Of a stretch of 64,000 nt of DNA, positions 1 to 9,774 are shown in pieces (the first letter of the stretch is position 1; each line of letters opens with the position of its first letter). The position numbers and the translations under genes were made by a program. Location of the stretch: contig NZ_JAHKQF010000004.1 of assembly GCF_018860965.1 (NCBI RefSeq), positions 62,001 to 126,000 on the forward strand, read 5' to 3'. This stretch comes from Alteromonas sp. C1M14. Lineage in GTDB: Bacteria; Pseudomonadota; Gammaproteobacteria; Enterobacterales; Alteromonadaceae. The notes under the pieces were generated by a model. It made no database searches, was not told the origin of the DNA, and saw only the letters and a program-made list of their open reading frames with translations.

Positions 1-1660
1 CAAAATCCTCTCGCGGCACCGCTTTGCTGTAATAAAAGCCCTGAACCTGGTCACAGCCCAATTCACGAAGCACGTTTAATACGGCTTTGGTTTCGACCCC
101 TTCAGCAACGGATTCAATGTGCAGTCGTTTACAAGTGTCTATTAAGCTACGGATTAATTCCTTGCTGTTAATTTCTGTATCAATATTATCTACCAGCGAC
201 TTGTCGAGCTTTAATACATCCACCGGTAATCGCGCCAGATAAGACATAGAGGTAAATCCCGCACCAAAATCATCGATAGCAATATTGACCCCCAACAATT
301 TAAGCTGCCAAAGTAAATTACGTACAAATTCACTGTTTGAAGCCACCGCGGTTTCGGTGACCTCAAGCTCAATACATGCAGGGTTAACTGAATAACGGGC
401 TATTTCTTCTTTTAATACATGCACAATGTGTAAATTCTGTAACTGTTTTGCAGAAACATTAATGGATATCTTGCGGATGTCCTCACTAAAACGTACCAAT
501 TCAGATACCGCCCGTACACTTTGTCTGAGCACCCACTCACCGATAGCTTCGATTTGCCCATCAAGCTCAGCAATACGCACAAACTCTGCAGGCGGCACCC
601 ACCCTAGTTGATGATGCTGCCAACGCAGCAGAATTTCCGCCCCCTTAATCATACCAGTGCGCAGATCTACCTTAGGCTGATAGGCCAATTTAAACTGATT
701 GTTGTCCAACCCATTTTGCACATCGGCACAAATATGTTGCTGGCGCTTGTAGCGCTCTATGGTCAGGCAATCTAAGTTGGTCACTTGGCGAGCATGCATT
801 TCTTTAAGAATCGTTAACTCAAGATTTTTAGTCAGGGTGTTTAGATCCACATGGGGGGTTGCGACCAAGGTAAATCCCACGCCAATTTGACCATAGACGG
901 CCCGGTTATCAATAACATAGGTTTTTTGCAGCGTTTGGCGTAACGACATACACCAGTTTTCCAATTTTTCGCTACCTTTTTGCGGAAACTGAAATGAGAA
1001 CAAGCCAAACTGGTCTTGTCGCAAATGACAGGGCGTGCCTACCATTGCCCGTATTTGTTGCTCAATTTCATCGAGCAATTGCTCCATTATGCTGCCGCCG
1101 TGGCTATAGGAGATATCTTCCATATTAACCAGTTTAACAACCACAAATGCGCCACTTTTGTTCAGTGTCACTACATTTTCAGGCTGCGCTGGCGTGTCTG
1201 ATTCTAACTGCGTAGATAATTGGGTGATACGGTGTCGCCATCCGTTTTCTCGACGTTCTTTAAAATAGCCAAATGCCTGTTCAATTTCTGTTACCAGTTG
1301 GCTGCTGCTCCAGGGCTTAGTGAGGTACTTATTCACCAGTCCGCTGTTTAACAACCCCACCGCCATAGAAAAATCGCTTTCGGCACTTAACATCAAGGTA
1401 ATGGTTTGGGGATAAAACTCATGAATATATTTGAGTAAATCAGCTCCAGTCATGCCTGGCATACGGTGATCAGTAAGCACAACCGCAATGGGGAAATTCG
1501 CTAAAATGTCCATGGCTTCCCGCCCATTTTGCGCAGTATGCACCCGATAACCGGCAGGTCTTACGGCTCGCTTGATAGATTTAAGAACCATGGGTTCATC
1601 ATCCACCACCAGCAAATCCAGATCAGTACTCTGGGTAAAAACGGTGTTTGGAGCAGACAT
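1..1660 (-). CDS. REC-GGDEF(degenerate)-EAL response regulator, C-terminus cut by window edge
   Basis: This is a cyclic-di-GMP phosphodiesterase-type response regulator of at least 553 residues, and its C-terminus lies beyond the left edge. The start is the ATG at 1660, preceded by GAGGTAACCC. Residues 1-130 form a receiver domain with LLVVDDEP, phospho-acceptor D64 (VLTDHRMPGM) and a KPW motif. The middle is GGDEF-like but has RQDQF where GGDEF belongs, so diguanylate cyclase activity is unlikely. The EAL domain keeps GAEILLRW, LEVTE, DDFGAG and VAEGVET, so hydrolysis of c-di-GMP remains plausible. It is divergent from the HTH-REC, kinase and REC-HD-GYP genes to its right. The nearby histidine kinase could phosphorylate it (inference). 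Confidence 0.9.
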   Translation of the reverse strand, partial: MSAPNTVFTQSTDLDLLVVDDEPMVLKSIKRAVRPAGYRVHTAQNGREAMDILANFPIAVVLTDHRMPGMTGADLLKYIHEFYPQTITLMLSAESDFSMAVGLLNSGLVNKYLTKPWSSSQLVTEIEQAFGYFKERRENGWRHRITQLSTQLESDTPAQPENVVTLNKSGAFVVVKLVNMEDISYSHGGSIMEQLLDEIEQQIRAMVGTPCHLRQDQFGLFSFQFPQKGSEKLENWCMSLRQTLQKTYVIDNRAVYGQIGVGFTLVATPHVDLNTLTKNLELTILKEMHARQVTNLDCLTIERYKRQQHICADVQNGLDNNQFKLAYQPKVDLRTGMIKGAEILLRWQHHQLGWVPPAEFVRIAELDGQIEAIGEWVLRQSVRAVSELVRFSEDIRKISINVSAKQLQNLHIVHVLKEEIARYSVNPACIELEVTETAVASNSEFVRNLLWQLKLLGVNIAIDDFGAGFTSMSYLARLPVDVLKLDKSLVDNIDTEINSKELIRSLIDTCKRLHIESVAEGVETKAVLNVLRELGCDQVQGFYYSKAVPREDF

Positions 1661-2000
1661 GGGTTACCTCTAATTTTATAGGGTCAAAAAATAGTGGGGC
1701 TAAGCCAAAAACAAACGCCTCAAGCTCTACTATTGTTCAATAGACGACCAACATTAAGTCGCTACAATTATGAAAAGTCATTACTTTATAGCGTCTACCA
1801 AACGAAAATACCTTTATAAATTCGTCTAATCCTTACGCAAAATTCAGTAATAAACCTTTAAAAACAGAAATTTAAGAAAAGTAAAAGCAAGCGAAAAAAT
1901 TTTTAATGCACAGTTTAAGTGCCTTAAATGTCGTATTTGATTCATTTGCCATGATTGTTATCGATGCAATCTGACGTAGTTGTGCTGGAGAAACGAAATT
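1661..2000. other. Divergent intergenic region of a signalling locus
   Basis: These 340 bases are AT-rich and separate the leftward REC-GGDEF-EAL gene from the rightward HTH-REC gene. They must hold promoters for both, but I see no clear -35/-10 pair, long palindrome or RNA gene. The right end carries the GGAG ribosome-binding site at 1987-1990 for the HTH-REC gene. Confidence 0.5.
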
Positions 2001-2564
2001 ATGAAAACCCTGACATCAGGCGAAATTGCCACTTATTGTGATGTAAATCTCAGAACGGTAATTCGCTGGCTGGAAAGCGGAAAATTAAAGGGGTTTAAAC
2101 TACCCGGCAGAGGCAATAACCGTGTTTTGGTAGACGATTTCATCGCCTTTCTTGAACAACACGGCATGCCCATCCCCCCCCAATTGCAGCATGAAGCGAA
2201 CCCTTGCATTCTCATTGTTGATGATGAATTACCGGTAGCTAAGTCGATTCAGCGCATTGCCCGTCGTGCCGGCTATGAAACCCTCATTGCCACCGGCGGC
2301 TTTCAGGCTGGGATCATGCTAAGTCAGCACAACCCTAGGGTGATTACCTTAGATTTAAGCATGCCAGGCATGGACGGTTACAGCGTCATTCAATTTACCC
2401 GCGAACAAGCGAAATACCTTGGGGTAAAAATTATTGTGATATCGGCCCTCGACAACTGTAGCTTAGAGAGAGCCCTAGAAGTAGGTGCAGATGCTGTGCT
2501 GCAAAAACCGTTTGATAACCATGCTCTTACCGAGCTTTTTGACAAGTTCATGGCGGTCAAATGA
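2001..2564 (+). CDS. HTH (excisionase/MerR-like)-REC fusion response regulator
   Basis: This 188-residue protein has its DNA-binding domain first and its receiver domain second, the reverse of OmpR or NarL proteins. Residues 1-55 form a helix-turn-helix of the excisionase/MerR type (GEIATYCDVNLRTVIRW, then a basic GFKLPGRGNNR wing). Residues 68-188 are a receiver with ILIVDDE, acceptor D118 (LDLSMPG) and the KPF lysine. A start at a TTG 21 bases upstream is open, but the ATG at 2001 has GGAG ten bases before it. The neighbouring histidine kinase is the likely phosphodonor (inference). Target genes are unknown. Confidence 0.85.
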   Translation: MKTLTSGEIATYCDVNLRTVIRWLESGKLKGFKLPGRGNNRVLVDDFIAFLEQHGMPIPPQLQHEANPCILIVDDELPVAKSIQRIARRAGYETLIATGGFQAGIMLSQHNPRVITLDLSMPGMDGYSVIQFTREQAKYLGVKIIVISALDNCSLERALEVGADAVLQKPFDNHALTELFDKFMAVK

Positions 2565-2593
2565 TCGCCATAGCCCTTTGAAGGATAACAGTT

Positions 2594-2758
2594 ATGCCTG
2601 CACGTAAATACATTTGGCAAACGCCAATTTGGGGGGCTATTGTTTTTGTTTTACTCACATGCGCAGTACTCGCTAAGCCAATTGTGCTTCCTCACCAAGA
2701 CAACCAAGTAATTTCAGTCTACTTTTATAAAACCTGTGACGATTTGGAATTACGCTAA
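2594..2758 (+). CDS. Small single-span membrane ORF, possibly a sensor-domain remnant
   Basis: A 54-codon ORF begins at the ATG 2594, after AAGGATAAC. It encodes a basic N-terminus, a hydrophobic segment (about residues 12-27, ending VLAKP) and a short tail ending DDLELR. That layout resembles the signal peptide and first strand of a periplasmic sensor domain such as those in 7TMR-DISM histidine kinases. A histidine kinase with no sensor domain starts 43 bases further on. I read it as either a real small membrane protein or the stump of a once longer sensor kinase. Function is unknown. Confidence 0.4.
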   Translation: MPARKYIWQTPIWGAIVFVLLTCAVLAKPIVLPHQDNQVISVYFYKTCDDLELR

Positions 2759-2801
2759 ATGGCGGACGAAACAGTATTGCTAAAGAAGAGGCGTGGATAA
2801 C

Positions 2802-3740
2802 ATGACAGCGCCTAACCAAGACAAAATCATCCAAGGGCTGACAATGCAATCCGCGCACAAAGACCGGCTTATTGCGGCGTTACGTCAGGATCTACAGGAA
2901 GTCCAGCGCCAGCTTCTACAAGCGGAAAAAATGGCGTCAATTGGTGAAATTACGGCTGGTGTGGCCCATGAAATTAATAACCCTGTGGGATTTGTTTCTA
3001 GTAATCTTTCTACCCTTAGCAGTTATATTCAAGCCTACCAAACGGTAATAAGCACTCTCATTGATTCCGCAAACACACCCAATGCTCCCCCCCTCACAAA
3101 TGTCTCGTTACAAGCGCTTATCGAGCAGCATGATATTCCATTTATTTGTGAGGACATCGTTTCGTTAATAGCAGAGTCTTCTGAAGGGCTAGCCCGAGTG
3201 GGTGAAATTATAAATGGGCTACGACTTTTTTCTCGCATCGATTCTGGTGAGCGTCAATGGTGCGATATCAATGGCTGCATGCAAACGACCCTGAGCATGG
3301 TGAACAACCAATTAAAGTACATCTGTGAACAGCAGTTGCACCTAGACGACGTACCCCAAGTTTTTATTAACGAGGGGAAAGTGACACAAATCTTCACCAA
3401 TTTGCTCATTAATGCTGGGCAAGCCATTGAAGAAACCAGTAAACAAGGGTTGATTACAATCACCACCAAGCACGATGAAACCCACGTTTTTGTGCACATT
3501 ACAGATACTGGTATCGGCATCAAACGTGAACATATCGATAAGGTATTTAACCCTTATTTTACCACCAAACCGGAAGGCAAGGGCACGGGCTTAGGCCTGT
3601 CCATTTCCCAGAGTCTGGCCGCTGAACACGGCGGCACCCTTAGCGTTACCAGTACAGAAAATAAAGGCAGCACGTTCACTTTATCGTTGCCAATTACTGC
3701 ACCGCCAACAGAAAGCCCTCTTTCAGAGCCAAACACCTAA
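2802..3740 (+). CDS. Soluble histidine kinase without sensor domain
   Basis: This 312-residue protein has a short coiled-coil N-terminus (residues 5-42), an H-box with H56 (GVAHEINNP) and a full HATPase_c domain. The ATPase motifs are the N-box LLINAGQAI, G1 DTGIGI, F-box FNPYFTTK and G2 GKGTGLGL. No membrane span or PAS/GAF domain is present, so the input must come from a partner or an internal signal. The ATG at 2802 fits the AGAGG site at 2787-2791. The GTG at 2793 would sit directly on that site and is less likely. Three receiver proteins flank it, which makes it the probable kinase of the locus (inference). Confidence 0.88.
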   Translation: MTAPNQDKIIQGLTMQSAHKDRLIAALRQDLQEVQRQLLQAEKMASIGEITAGVAHEINNPVGFVSSNLSTLSSYIQAYQTVISTLIDSANTPNAPPLTNVSLQALIEQHDIPFICEDIVSLIAESSEGLARVGEIINGLRLFSRIDSGERQWCDINGCMQTTLSMVNNQLKYICEQQLHLDDVPQVFINEGKVTQIFTNLLINAGQAIEETSKQGLITITTKHDETHVFVHITDTGIGIKREHIDKVFNPYFTTKPEGKGTGLGLSISQSLAAEHGGTLSVTSTENKGSTFTLSLPITAPPTESPLSEPNT

Positions 3741-3785
3741 TGACATTACCCGTAGCATCTAACAGGTCGATGTTGAGGACAAACT

Positions 3786-5114
3786 ATGAATGAACAAACA
3801 GAAACTCAGACAGAAACGCGATACACCGTCCTGTTTGTCGATGACGAGCCAAACATTTTACGTGCACTCAAACGCGCTCTGTTTAAAATGAATATTAATA
3901 TGTTGTTGGCGGAAAGCGGTGAAAAAGCCCTGGCATTGTTAGCTAAACATTCCGTACAAGTGGTGGTTTCAGACATGAAAATGCCCCACATGTCCGGTGC
4001 TGAACTACTAGAACAGGTAGCCAGCTTATACCCAGACACATTTCGGGTGGTATTAACGGGCTTCGCCGATATGGACTCCACCATTAAAGCCGTCAATCAG
4101 GGTAAAATTCATCGCTATTTGCAAAAGCCGTGGGATAACCAGGAACTTATTCGTACCTTAGAAGAAGGGTTAGAACGGGTACGCCTTAAAGATGAAAATA
4201 CCCGTCTGCAAAAGCTTACCCGTTTACAAAATAAAAAGCTTAAAGACATCAATGGCGTGTTAGAGCAAACCGTTGTGAAACGCACAAAGCAAATCAAGAT
4301 GGCCTTACAACGCATAGAAAAACAAAATAAAGCGTTAGAGCAAGTGCTGTTTAATGTGATCAGTATTAACCCTGATATCGACGGAAAGTTTGCTATTGAA
4401 GTAAGTGACTTGTCTGCTTTTATTGCCCAAAAAGCGGGGTTAGATCCCGCTGAAATCAAAAAAATACGCTATGCCAGCTTAATCTGTGAATTTGGCTGCC
4501 TTGGCCTAAAAGCCTGTGATTTCACGCCGCCTTTTAGCGCATTAAACTACGAGCAACAAAAAAAGTTTTTATCGCAAACCCAACAGGCAGCCACCATTTT
4601 AACCCCCGCAGAACATATGAAGCCTGTCTCTGACATTCTGGCTTTACAGTTTGAACATTGGAACGGTTCTGGGCTCTACAATAAAGTTGCCAAGGAAATT
4701 CCCCCAGGAGCACGCATCTTAGCCATCAGTCGAGACTATTGGCGATTCGTTACCGGCCGTATTGTGGATAAAACCATGACACCGGCTGAGGCAAAACAAG
4801 AACTGAAAAAGCATCGCAATACCCGTTACGACGGTGAATTTCTTGACTTATTACTTAGTGCAAAAGAAATTGGCTTACCCAAGCATATGGACAATACCTT
4901 AAGCGCCAGTGATCTTGTTCCGGGCATGGTGTTAGCCAATAATCTTTATAACGACAGCCATATTCTTATTTTACCGGAAGATCATGTTTTTACTGAAAGT
5001 ACCATCGCGAAGCTGGTGCAATTTGAACAGGATCCTAACCGTCGTTTTACTATCACTATCAAGCCTACGGTAATTGAAAGTAGCAACACCTCCGTAGAAA
5101 CCACCACCGAATAA
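3786..5114 (+). CDS. Response regulator with degenerate HD-GYP domain
   Basis: This 442-residue RpfG-like protein has a receiver at residues 13-130 (VLFVDDEP, acceptor D63 in SDMKMP, KPW), a coiled coil near 140-185 and an HD-GYP-like region from about 200. The metal-binding residues of that domain are gone. Where LLHDIGK is expected the sequence reads LICEFGC, and where the HHE...DGxGYP signature is expected it reads QFEHWNGSGLY. It should therefore not hydrolyse c-di-GMP. A binding or scaffolding role is more likely (inference). The start has AGGAC seven bases upstream, and it lies 45 bases after the histidine kinase, so the two are probably co-transcribed. Confidence 0.85.
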   Translation: MNEQTETQTETRYTVLFVDDEPNILRALKRALFKMNINMLLAESGEKALALLAKHSVQVVVSDMKMPHMSGAELLEQVASLYPDTFRVVLTGFADMDSTIKAVNQGKIHRYLQKPWDNQELIRTLEEGLERVRLKDENTRLQKLTRLQNKKLKDINGVLEQTVVKRTKQIKMALQRIEKQNKALEQVLFNVISINPDIDGKFAIEVSDLSAFIAQKAGLDPAEIKKIRYASLICEFGCLGLKACDFTPPFSALNYEQQKKFLSQTQQAATILTPAEHMKPVSDILALQFEHWNGSGLYNKVAKEIPPGARILAISRDYWRFVTGRIVDKTMTPAEAKQELKKHRNTRYDGEFLDLLLSAKEIGLPKHMDNTLSASDLVPGMVLANNLYNDSHILILPEDHVFTESTIAKLVQFEQDPNRRFTITIKPTVIESSNTSVETTTE

Positions 5115-5227
5115 TCGGTTAACAGGCCGTATGTTCGATTTTAAATATCACCCAATTCGCTTTTTTGTATTTGGCGATGCAGGTGTTTGTGTGCAAAAAT
5201 ATTTTTTTTTAAAGTGGTACATAACCT

Positions 5228-6577
5228 ATGAACGAGTTTGACTATATTTGTATTGGCGGCGGCAGCGGCGGTATCGCGTCGGCGAACAGAGCTGCCAAAT
5301 ATGGCAAGAAAGTAGCACTAATTGAAGGCGGAGATATTGGCGGAACCTGCGTAAATGTAGGTTGTGTGCCGAAAAAAGCCATGTGGTTTGGGGCCAATAT
5401 CGCAGAAGCTATTCACAAATACGGTGAAGACTACGGCTTCGATGTTACGGTAAATAAATTTAACTGGGAAGTACTGGTCGCCAATCGTCAAGCATACATT
5501 CAACGTATCCATGCTTCTTACGACAAAGTTCTGGCGAAACACGATGTGACCTGGATAAAAGGCTATGCCCAGTTTATTGATGATCATACTCTAGAGATTA
5601 ATGGCGAAAAATATACCGCCCCACACATTACTATCGCTACCGGTGGTCGCCCACGCTTCCCGGATATTCCAGGGGCGGAGCATGGCATTGACTCTGATGG
5701 ATTCTTTGCCCTCGCGTCTCAACCCGCCCGAGCGGTCGTAGTAGGAGCCGGCTATATTGGTGTAGAACTAGCAGGTGTACTGCATAGTCTGGGTACCAAA
5801 ACCGACCTTATTATTCGTCATGATACCCCTCTGCGTCATTTCGACCCCCTCATTGCCGAGACTCTTACTGAGATGATTGACAATGAGGGGCCAACCTTGC
5901 ACAAGCAATCAGGGGTTAAACAGGTTGAAAAACACGAAGATGGTAGTTTGACCATTTCATTAACCACCGGTGAAGTTATTGACACCGACGTGTTGATTTG
6001 GGCTATTGGCCGCGAACCTTCTAGCAATAACATCGGACTAGAAAACACCGGCGTAAAAACCAATAATAAAGGCTATATACAGGTTGATAAATTCCAGAAT
6101 ACAGATGTATCTGGTGTTTATGCTGTTGGCGATGTCACCGGCCATGCCGAATTAACCCCCGTTGCCATAAAAGCGGGTCGACTGCTTAGCGAACGCTTGT
6201 TTAATGGCAAAGATGACGCTCACTTAGACTATAAGCAAATTCCAACCGTGGTATTTAGCCACCCACCAATTGGTACCATTGGCCTTACCGAACCTGAAGC
6301 CGAAGATCAATATGGCAAAGAGAACATAACGGTTTATACCTCGTCGTTTTCGGCTATGTATACCGCTGTCACCCGTCACCGTCAGGCCACAAAAATGAAG
6401 CTTATTTGTGCTGGCGACGACGAAAAAGTGGTAGGTCTACACGGCATTGGAATGGGAATGGATGAAATACTCCAAGGGTTTGGTGTGGCCATTAAAATGG
6501 GCGCAACCAAGGCTGACTTTGACGCCTGTATTGCAATCCACCCCACCAGTGCCGAAGAGTTTGTTACCATGACATAA
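5228..6577 (+). CDS. gor: Glutathione-disulfide reductase
   Basis: This flavoenzyme reduces glutathione disulfide with NADPH in the cytoplasm. The 449 residues match the usual length. The FAD-binding GGGSGG is at residues 10-15, the redox pair is C41/C46 in [13 protein letters not shown], a second dinucleotide fold follows ([13 protein letters not shown]), then the FAD segment YAVGDVTG, and the dimer-interface motif HPTSAEE with the catalytic histidine is at the C-terminus. It stands alone between the signalling locus and the cupredoxin operon. Thioredoxin or trypanothione reductases are less likely because both the cysteine motif and the C-terminus fit Gor. Confidence 0.95.
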   Translation: MNEFDYICIGGGSGGIASANRAAKYGKKVALIEGGDIGGTCVNVGCVPKKAMWFGANIAEAIHKYGEDYGFDVTVNKFNWEVLVANRQAYIQRIHASYDKVLAKHDVTWIKGYAQFIDDHTLEINGEKYTAPHITIATGGRPRFPDIPGAEHGIDSDGFFALASQPARAVVVGAGYIGVELAGVLHSLGTKTDLIIRHDTPLRHFDPLIAETLTEMIDNEGPTLHKQSGVKQVEKHEDGSLTISLTTGEVIDTDVLIWAIGREPSSNNIGLENTGVKTNNKGYIQVDKFQNTDVSGVYAVGDVTGHAELTPVAIKAGRLLSERLFNGKDDAHLDYKQIPTVVFSHPPIGTIGLTEPEAEDQYGKENITVYTSSFSAMYTAVTRHRQATKMKLICAGDDEKVVGLHGIGMGMDEILQGFGVAIKMGATKADFDACIAIHPTSAEEFVTMT

Positions 6578-6584
6578 CACTATT

Positions 6585-6621
6585 GGCGATAGAGTACACC
6601 TGTAACTGTGATTCTATCGCC
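6585..6621 (+). terminator. Stem-loop after gor
   Basis: A 9-bp perfect stem (GGCGATAGA with TCTATCGCC) closes a 19-base loop just after the gor stop codon. The downstream T content is modest, so this may be a weak terminator or an mRNA-end stabiliser. Confidence 0.45.
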
Positions 6622-6755
6622 ACCATTTTAGGTATTGTGACACCGTTAAAGGTATTATCGTAATAATAGCGCTTTTGCTCCGGTCTGCTACCTTAACAAA
6701 TGGACGTACAAACTTGTTGTCCGCTACTTGGGTTTACCATCGCAGGACAGCAAAT

Positions 6756-7424
6756 ATGCTACGTTATTATGCAACACCCCTTATTATATTATTGGCAGGA
6801 TTATGTGTAACGGCTTCGGTCAGGGCACAAAGCCCCCCCGTCACCGTAAGTGTTACCGTACTGGATAATACCGGATTGCCCTTACCTGGGTTTGCGGTAA
6901 GCCTGACGCCTGCTGAAGGGGCGGCCCCGGTCACTGACACGCCCCATGCGGTAATGGATCAAATTAACCGCCAGTTTGCACCTCACTTTCTCATTGTTCG
7001 CAAAGACACCCAAGTTCGTTTTCCTAATTCCGATTCCATTAAGCATCAGGTTTACTCTTTTTCTGCCGCCAAACGTTTTGCCCTTTTGTTAGATAAAGAC
7101 AGCGAAGCGGATCCATTAACCTTTGATACCCCGGGCGTGGTAGAGCTTGGCTGCAACGTTCATGATTGGATGTTAGGTTATATTTATGTGGTTGATACAC
7201 CCTATTTTTCAGCCAGTGACGACAAGGGTCAAAGTGAATTTGTCGTTCCCCCTGGTAGCTATACCTTGTCGATCTATCACCCTCGTATGCAGGAACCCCA
7301 AGAGATACTCCGTCGAGAACTCACGTTAACCAAAAATCAAACCCTGCGATTACCGCTAACTCGAGCCTTATTGCCCGACTTTTCTCAATACAATGCTGAT
7401 GATGAGTTTGGTCAATATGAGTAA
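6756..7424 (+). CDS. Periplasmic cupredoxin-like protein
   Basis: This 222-residue exported protein starts at the ATG 6756, with AGGA ten bases upstream. A longer frame from 6675 has no ribosome-binding site. A Sec signal peptide (residues 1-24, ending SVRA) is followed by a beta-rich domain with cupredoxin copper-ligand spacing: IKHQVYSF supplies one histidine, and GCNVHDWM supplies Cys, His and Met. Such proteins are often named methylamine utilisation proteins by distant similarity, but nothing here supports methylamine metabolism. The C-terminal part resembles a carboxypeptidase-regulatory beta sandwich. The stop overlaps the start of the GGDEF-EAL gene, so the two are translationally coupled. 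Confidence 0.8.
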   Translation: MLRYYATPLIILLAGLCVTASVRAQSPPVTVSVTVLDNTGLPLPGFAVSLTPAEGAAPVTDTPHAVMDQINRQFAPHFLIVRKDTQVRFPNSDSIKHQVYSFSAAKRFALLLDKDSEADPLTFDTPGVVELGCNVHDWMLGYIYVVDTPYFSASDDKGQSEFVVPPGSYTLSIYHPRMQEPQEILRRELTLTKNQTLRLPLTRALLPDFSQYNADDEFGQYE

Positions 7425-9774
7425 ACGTATGAAAGCCACGCTAAATTCACTACGCAACAGAATGCTGCTGTTTTTTCTGGTAGTTATTGCCTTTGTTGTT
7501 CTTTTTACCCTACTTCTTGTTGGCTCAGCCACCTTTACGCACTCAACACAACAGTTACTCACCCAAACCCGTACCTCGGCCAGCGTGGTGGAAGATAAAC
7601 TGAATAACCACGCCCAACTATTACTCCGGGCTGCCGATAACTTGTCCGGTAACTACACCATTAAGCAATACATTGCTGCCAAGGATGATCCCGATTCACT
7701 GGCCGTTGCCATGCGCAACCAGCAACAACGTATCGATGCAGATATGTTCATGGTACTAGATCAAAGTATGCACCGACTAACCAGCACCTCAGACTTAGCC
7801 CCCGTGCCGGCTAACCTTAATGGTTTCCTCGAACAAGGGTTAAGCTGGTATGACGGCGCCGATGGCGTGTACTTGATGAAAGGGGTGCCGGTTAAGTTTG
7901 TTGAACGCTCCCGGCGCACAGATGCATGGGTATTCCTCGGCTATGATGGCAAAAAGCTAATTAATGAAAATATTGCCAAGTTAACGGAATTGGACGTGAG
8001 CTTATTGATACCTGATCGAGAAGCCCCTTTACTTAGTTCCACATTGCCTACGGCCCTGTCCAACGCCTTTTTTAATCTTACTCTCAACTATACCCCTGGC
8101 CTACATACTGCCACCCTTGAAGACGCAAACTATATCTATACCTCAAAACAGGTGGGATTTGCCGGTAGCGACCCGGTGTATATTGTTCTTGCCACGTTAG
8201 AAGACAAAGCCTATCTGTCCTATAACAGCATGCAGCTCCAACTTGTTGGCTTGTTATTACTTGCCGGCTTCGTCTCTTTATTGGGCGCGCTGATGCTCTC
8301 AAGAGGCATTACCGGGCCACTAAATAAATTGGCCGTAGCAGCTAATTCCATCCGCATGGGTAAACATGTTACCCATTTTCCTGAATCCAGTACCGCTGAA
8401 GTGGATGCTCTGTCGCTGGCTATTAACGACATGCAAACCGGCATTCAGGTGCGTGAAAAACAAATCAATCAACTGGCCTATTATGACGACCTTACCGGCC
8501 TTCCCAACCGTAATCAGTTTATTACCCAGTTGGAAGCCACGTTAAAGGATAATCCATGCGGCACCGTCGCCGTATTAATGTTAGATATCGACCGGTTTAA
8601 AGACATTAATGACACCGTGGGCCATGATACCGGCGATTTGCTAATACAGCATATTGCCAAACGCTTAAATTCCATAAACGAAATGACCGGATTTCTTGCC
8701 CGTTTAGGCGGCGACGAATTTGGCTTTATTGTCACTTGTCTACCCCAGGCCGAATTAGAATCGGTGGTCAATAAAGTGGCTGCGGTGTTCGACCACCCTT
8801 TCAATATTGAAGGCTTAATATTGGAAATTAGCTGTAGTATTGGGGCTTCTCAACACCCCCAAGATGGCGAAACAGCCCAAGGGCTCATGCAGTGTGCTGA
8901 TATTGCCTTGTATCACTGTAAAGATAGCCATCAAAGTTTCGCCCTATACTCTGCCCAACTGAATAAACATTCAGTACAGCGCCTCAACCTGATGTCAGAG
9001 CTAAAAAGCGCGCTGCAAGCAGGGCAACTTCAGTATTACTATCAACCGAAGCTAGATATTGCCTCAAATACCTTTACCAGCGTCGAGTGCCTTATGCGTT
9101 GGATCCACCCAGAACACGGTTTCATCTCACCAGACGATTTCATTCCCCTTGCAGAGCAAACCGGCGCCATTCGAAACGTAACCAATTGGGGTTTACGTAC
9201 CGCATTAAAACAACAAAAAGCCTGGCGAGAAAAAGGCCACAATATTTCGGTGGCAGTGAACATTTCGGCGGTGGATCTCATTGATATGACCTTACCCACG
9301 CTAGTGAGTAATTTATTAAGCAAATACAACAGTGACGCGAAATATCTCACCTTGGAAGTGACCGAAAGCGCCATCATGCATGATCCAGAAAATGCTCTTC
9401 GTGCCCTTAATGCCCTTAAACGCATGGGGATCAAACTTTCTATCGACGATTTTGGTACCGGATATTCGTCCATGGCTCAACTTAAAGATATGCCCGTTCA
9501 TGAACTTAAAATAGACAAGGCCTTTGTTCTGTCACTGGCCAGTAGCAATGATGATAAAACCTTGGTGAATACCATTGTGTCGTTAGCGAAAAACTTGCAT
9601 TTAGAAGTAGTAGCAGAAGGGGTGGAAGATAAAGCCTCATTGGATTATTTACGTGAGGTGGGCTGTACCCGAGCCCAAGGTTATTATATGTCCAGACCCC
9701 TTCCTGCCGAACAGTTTGATGAGTGGCTTACCACAGCTGCCACTCCCAGTATCGTAGAGGGAGCGGTGCAATGA
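7417..9774 (+). CDS. Membrane GGDEF-EAL protein with periplasmic sensor and HAMP
   Basis: This 785-residue inner-membrane protein combines diguanylate cyclase and phosphodiesterase domains. A first membrane helix (about residues 15-40) leads to a periplasmic sensor of about 250 residues, a second helix near 270-295, then HAMP. The GGDEF domain is complete (YDDLTGLPNRN, RLGGDEF) and the EAL domain keeps ECLMRW, DDFGTG and VVAEGVED, so both activities are possible. The ATG at 7417 overlaps the preceding stop by eight bases. Starts at 7393 and 7429 are also open. The genes before and after encode a periplasmic copper-type protein and an outer-membrane barrel, suggesting a redox or metal signal from the envelope (inference). 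Confidence 0.9.
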   Translation: MSKRMKATLNSLRNRMLLFFLVVIAFVVLFTLLLVGSATFTHSTQQLLTQTRTSASVVEDKLNNHAQLLLRAADNLSGNYTIKQYIAAKDDPDSLAVAMRNQQQRIDADMFMVLDQSMHRLTSTSDLAPVPANLNGFLEQGLSWYDGADGVYLMKGVPVKFVERSRRTDAWVFLGYDGKKLINENIAKLTELDVSLLIPDREAPLLSSTLPTALSNAFFNLTLNYTPGLHTATLEDANYIYTSKQVGFAGSDPVYIVLATLEDKAYLSYNSMQLQLVGLLLLAGFVSLLGALMLSRGITGPLNKLAVAANSIRMGKHVTHFPESSTAEVDALSLAINDMQTGIQVREKQINQLAYYDDLTGLPNRNQFITQLEATLKDNPCGTVAVLMLDIDRFKDINDTVGHDTGDLLIQHIAKRLNSINEMTGFLARLGGDEFGFIVTCLPQAELESVVNKVAAVFDHPFNIEGLILEISCSIGASQHPQDGETAQGLMQCADIALYHCKDSHQSFALYSAQLNKHSVQRLNLMSELKSALQAGQLQYYYQPKLDIASNTFTSVECLMRWIHPEHGFISPDDFIPLAEQTGAIRNVTNWGLRTALKQQKAWREKGHNISVAVNISAVDLIDMTLPTLVSNLLSKYNSDAKYLTLEVTESAIMHDPENALRALNALKRMGIKLSIDDFGTGYSSMAQLKDMPVHELKIDKAFVLSLASSNDDKTLVNTIVSLAKNLHLEVVAEGVEDKASLDYLREVGCTRAQGYYMSRPLPAEQFDEWLTTAATPSIVEGAVQ

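Noticed and set aside
6675..6755. Upstream start for the cupredoxin-like gene
   Set aside because: The extra 27 residues hide the signal peptide and lack a ribosome-binding site, while ATG 6756 has both.
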